DNA of 5,628 bases from Porphyrobacter sp. (GTDB lineage Bacteria > Pseudomonadota > Alphaproteobacteria > Sphingomonadales > Sphingomonadaceae), in NCBI GenBank assembly GCA_018991295.1, contig JAGKSZ010000214.1:1-5628 (forward strand), given 5' to 3'. Every line of letters begins with the position of its first letter. Within the stretch, counting starts at the first letter, position 1. Positions 5,069 through 5,628 of the stretch are shown one piece after another. The notes under the pieces were generated by a model. It made no database searches and was not told the origin of the DNA. It worked only from the letters and a program-made list of their open reading frames with translations. The position numbers and the translations under genes are program-made.

Positions 5069-5628
5069 ATGCCGGCTCGCATCATCGAACCCAACACCAC
5101 CCCCTTTGCCAAGGTCGCGATCGACCCGGTGACGCTCGACATCATCGAGAACGCGCTGCGCAATGCCCGTATCGAGATGGACGCGACCCTCGTGCGCACC
5201 GCCATGAGCCCCGGCATCCGCGAACAGGGCGATGCCTTCCCGCTGATCTCGGACCCCGCCGGCAAGATGATCGTCGGCCAGTTCGGCAGCTTCATCGACG
5301 GCTTCCTCAAGCAGTACGACGGGACCATCGAGGACGGGGACATGATCTTCCTCTCCGATCCCTATTCCTGCGGCGGTGCGGTCAGCCACTCGAACGATTG
5401 GCTGGTGCTGCTTCCCGTGTTCAAGGACGGCCGCCTGCTCGCCTATACCGCGATGTTCGGCCACCAGAGCGACATCGGCGGGGGGGGGCCCCGCCCGGCG
5501 GCCCGCCCGCTGTCCGCGGGGAAGGCCAGCGGCTCGGCCCCCTCGTTCCTCTCCAGTTGCGGGGCGGGGCCCCCGGGGTCGGTCCTCCCGTTCTGGGCCT
5601 TTTCCGTCGAAGTCCCCCGCCTTCTCGT
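5069..5628 (+). CDS. hyuB: Hydantoinase/oxoprolinase family protein, B subunit, N-terminal part (cut by window end, damaged after about 5480)
   Basis: Partner subunit of the hyuA product, expected at 520-600 residues; only about 137 trustworthy codons are present (5069-5479). The start ATG lies four bases after the hyuA stop, with GGAAGG (5055-5060) eight bases upstream. Family features are VDPVTLDIIENALRNARIEM near the N terminus, RTAMSPGIREQGDAFPLIS, GDMIFLSDPYSCGGAVSHSNDW (H107, N109, D110 in its last part) and FGHQSDIGG (H132, D135). The two histidine-containing segments match the region where relatives have GTHLxDW-type and HxxDIGG-type motifs and are probably catalytic. After G137, relatives continue with a VPGSLPTDA-like segment; here the frame runs into a G run and a Gly/Pro/Ser-rich stretch with no family resemblance. 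The frame has no stop to the window end, but that tail should not be taken as protein sequence. Confidence 0.9.
   Translation, partial: MPARIIEPNTTPFAKVAIDPVTLDIIENALRNARIEMDATLVRTAMSPGIREQGDAFPLISDPAGKMIVGQFGSFIDGFLKQYDGTIEDGDMIFLSDPYSCGGAVSHSNDWLVLLPVFKDGRLLAYTAMFGHQSDIGGGGPRPAARPLSAGKASGSAPSFLSSCGAGPPGSVLPFWAFSVEVPRLL
5480..5628. other. Probable low-quality contig end inside hyuB
   Basis: The segment opens with nine consecutive G (5480-5488) and has only 6 A in 149 bases, unlike anything upstream. HyuB similarity stops exactly here in the original frame. From 5521, in the frame one base earlier, family-like residues reappear (EGQRLGPLVPLQLRGGAP, then VLGLFRRS), resembling an EG-x-R-(I/L)-PP-V segment and a later L-x-L-x-R-R segment of relatives. 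That pattern suggests base-calling errors with lost bases, not evolved sequence. Confidence 0.75.

Noticed and set aside
4417..5343. 308-codon minus-strand open frame spanning the hyuA-hyuB junction
   Set aside because: It is antisense to two well-supported genes and their junction, with no domain of its own; a compositional shadow.
1..5628. CRISPR array, tRNA, rRNA, insertion sequence or prophage
   Set aside because: No spaced direct repeats, cloverleaf, rRNA motif, transposase frame or terminal inverted repeats were found.

Overview
The window looks like part of a catabolic locus from a high-GC alphaproteobacterium, most likely a sphingomonad. This rests on the GC-rich third codon positions and on the style of the TonB-dependent receptor (a VTARR-type TonB box and an LKGPQGALYGRNA plug motif). 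The placement is an inference from motif style, not from a search.

Layout. Positions 1-846 (minus strand) encode the N-terminal third of an outer-membrane TonB-dependent receptor that runs off the left edge. A roughly 400-base divergent intergenic region follows (847-1249). It holds a perfect TTGTATACAA palindrome placed inside candidate divergent promoters, an 11-bp inverted repeat around that palindrome, two hairpins, a possible 52-codon small ORF in the receptor leader, and a 15-codon ORF whose stop overlaps the next start (ATGA). A GntR-family regulator of the FadR/FCD type lies at 1250-1936 (+). A second copy of the same 12-base operator-like sequence sits at 1994-2005, just before a second gene group: an HMG-CoA-lyase-like enzyme (2056-2976), a hydantoinase/oxoprolinase A subunit (3007-5064) and the start of the matching B subunit (from 5069). 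These three genes are closely spaced (30 and 4 bases apart) and look like one operon.

How it may work together. The receptor would import a substrate. The ATP-dependent HyuA/HyuB pair would open a lactam, hydantoin or oxoproline-like ring, or carboxylate a ketone. The HMG-CoA-lyase-like enzyme would cleave a 3-hydroxyacyl-CoA-type intermediate. The FCD regulator would control both transcription units through the two shared sites. The sequence supports the shared regulation and the operon; the substrate cannot be read from it. The lyase keeps the catalytic residues of its family but differs from classical HMG-CoA lyase around the active site, so its substrate may differ too.

Quality. From about 5480 to the end the sequence is almost free of A, starts with a run of nine G, and no longer encodes recognisable HyuB in the original frame. 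Family-like residues reappear in another frame. This is best read as a low-quality contig end, so the end of the B subunit here should not be trusted.
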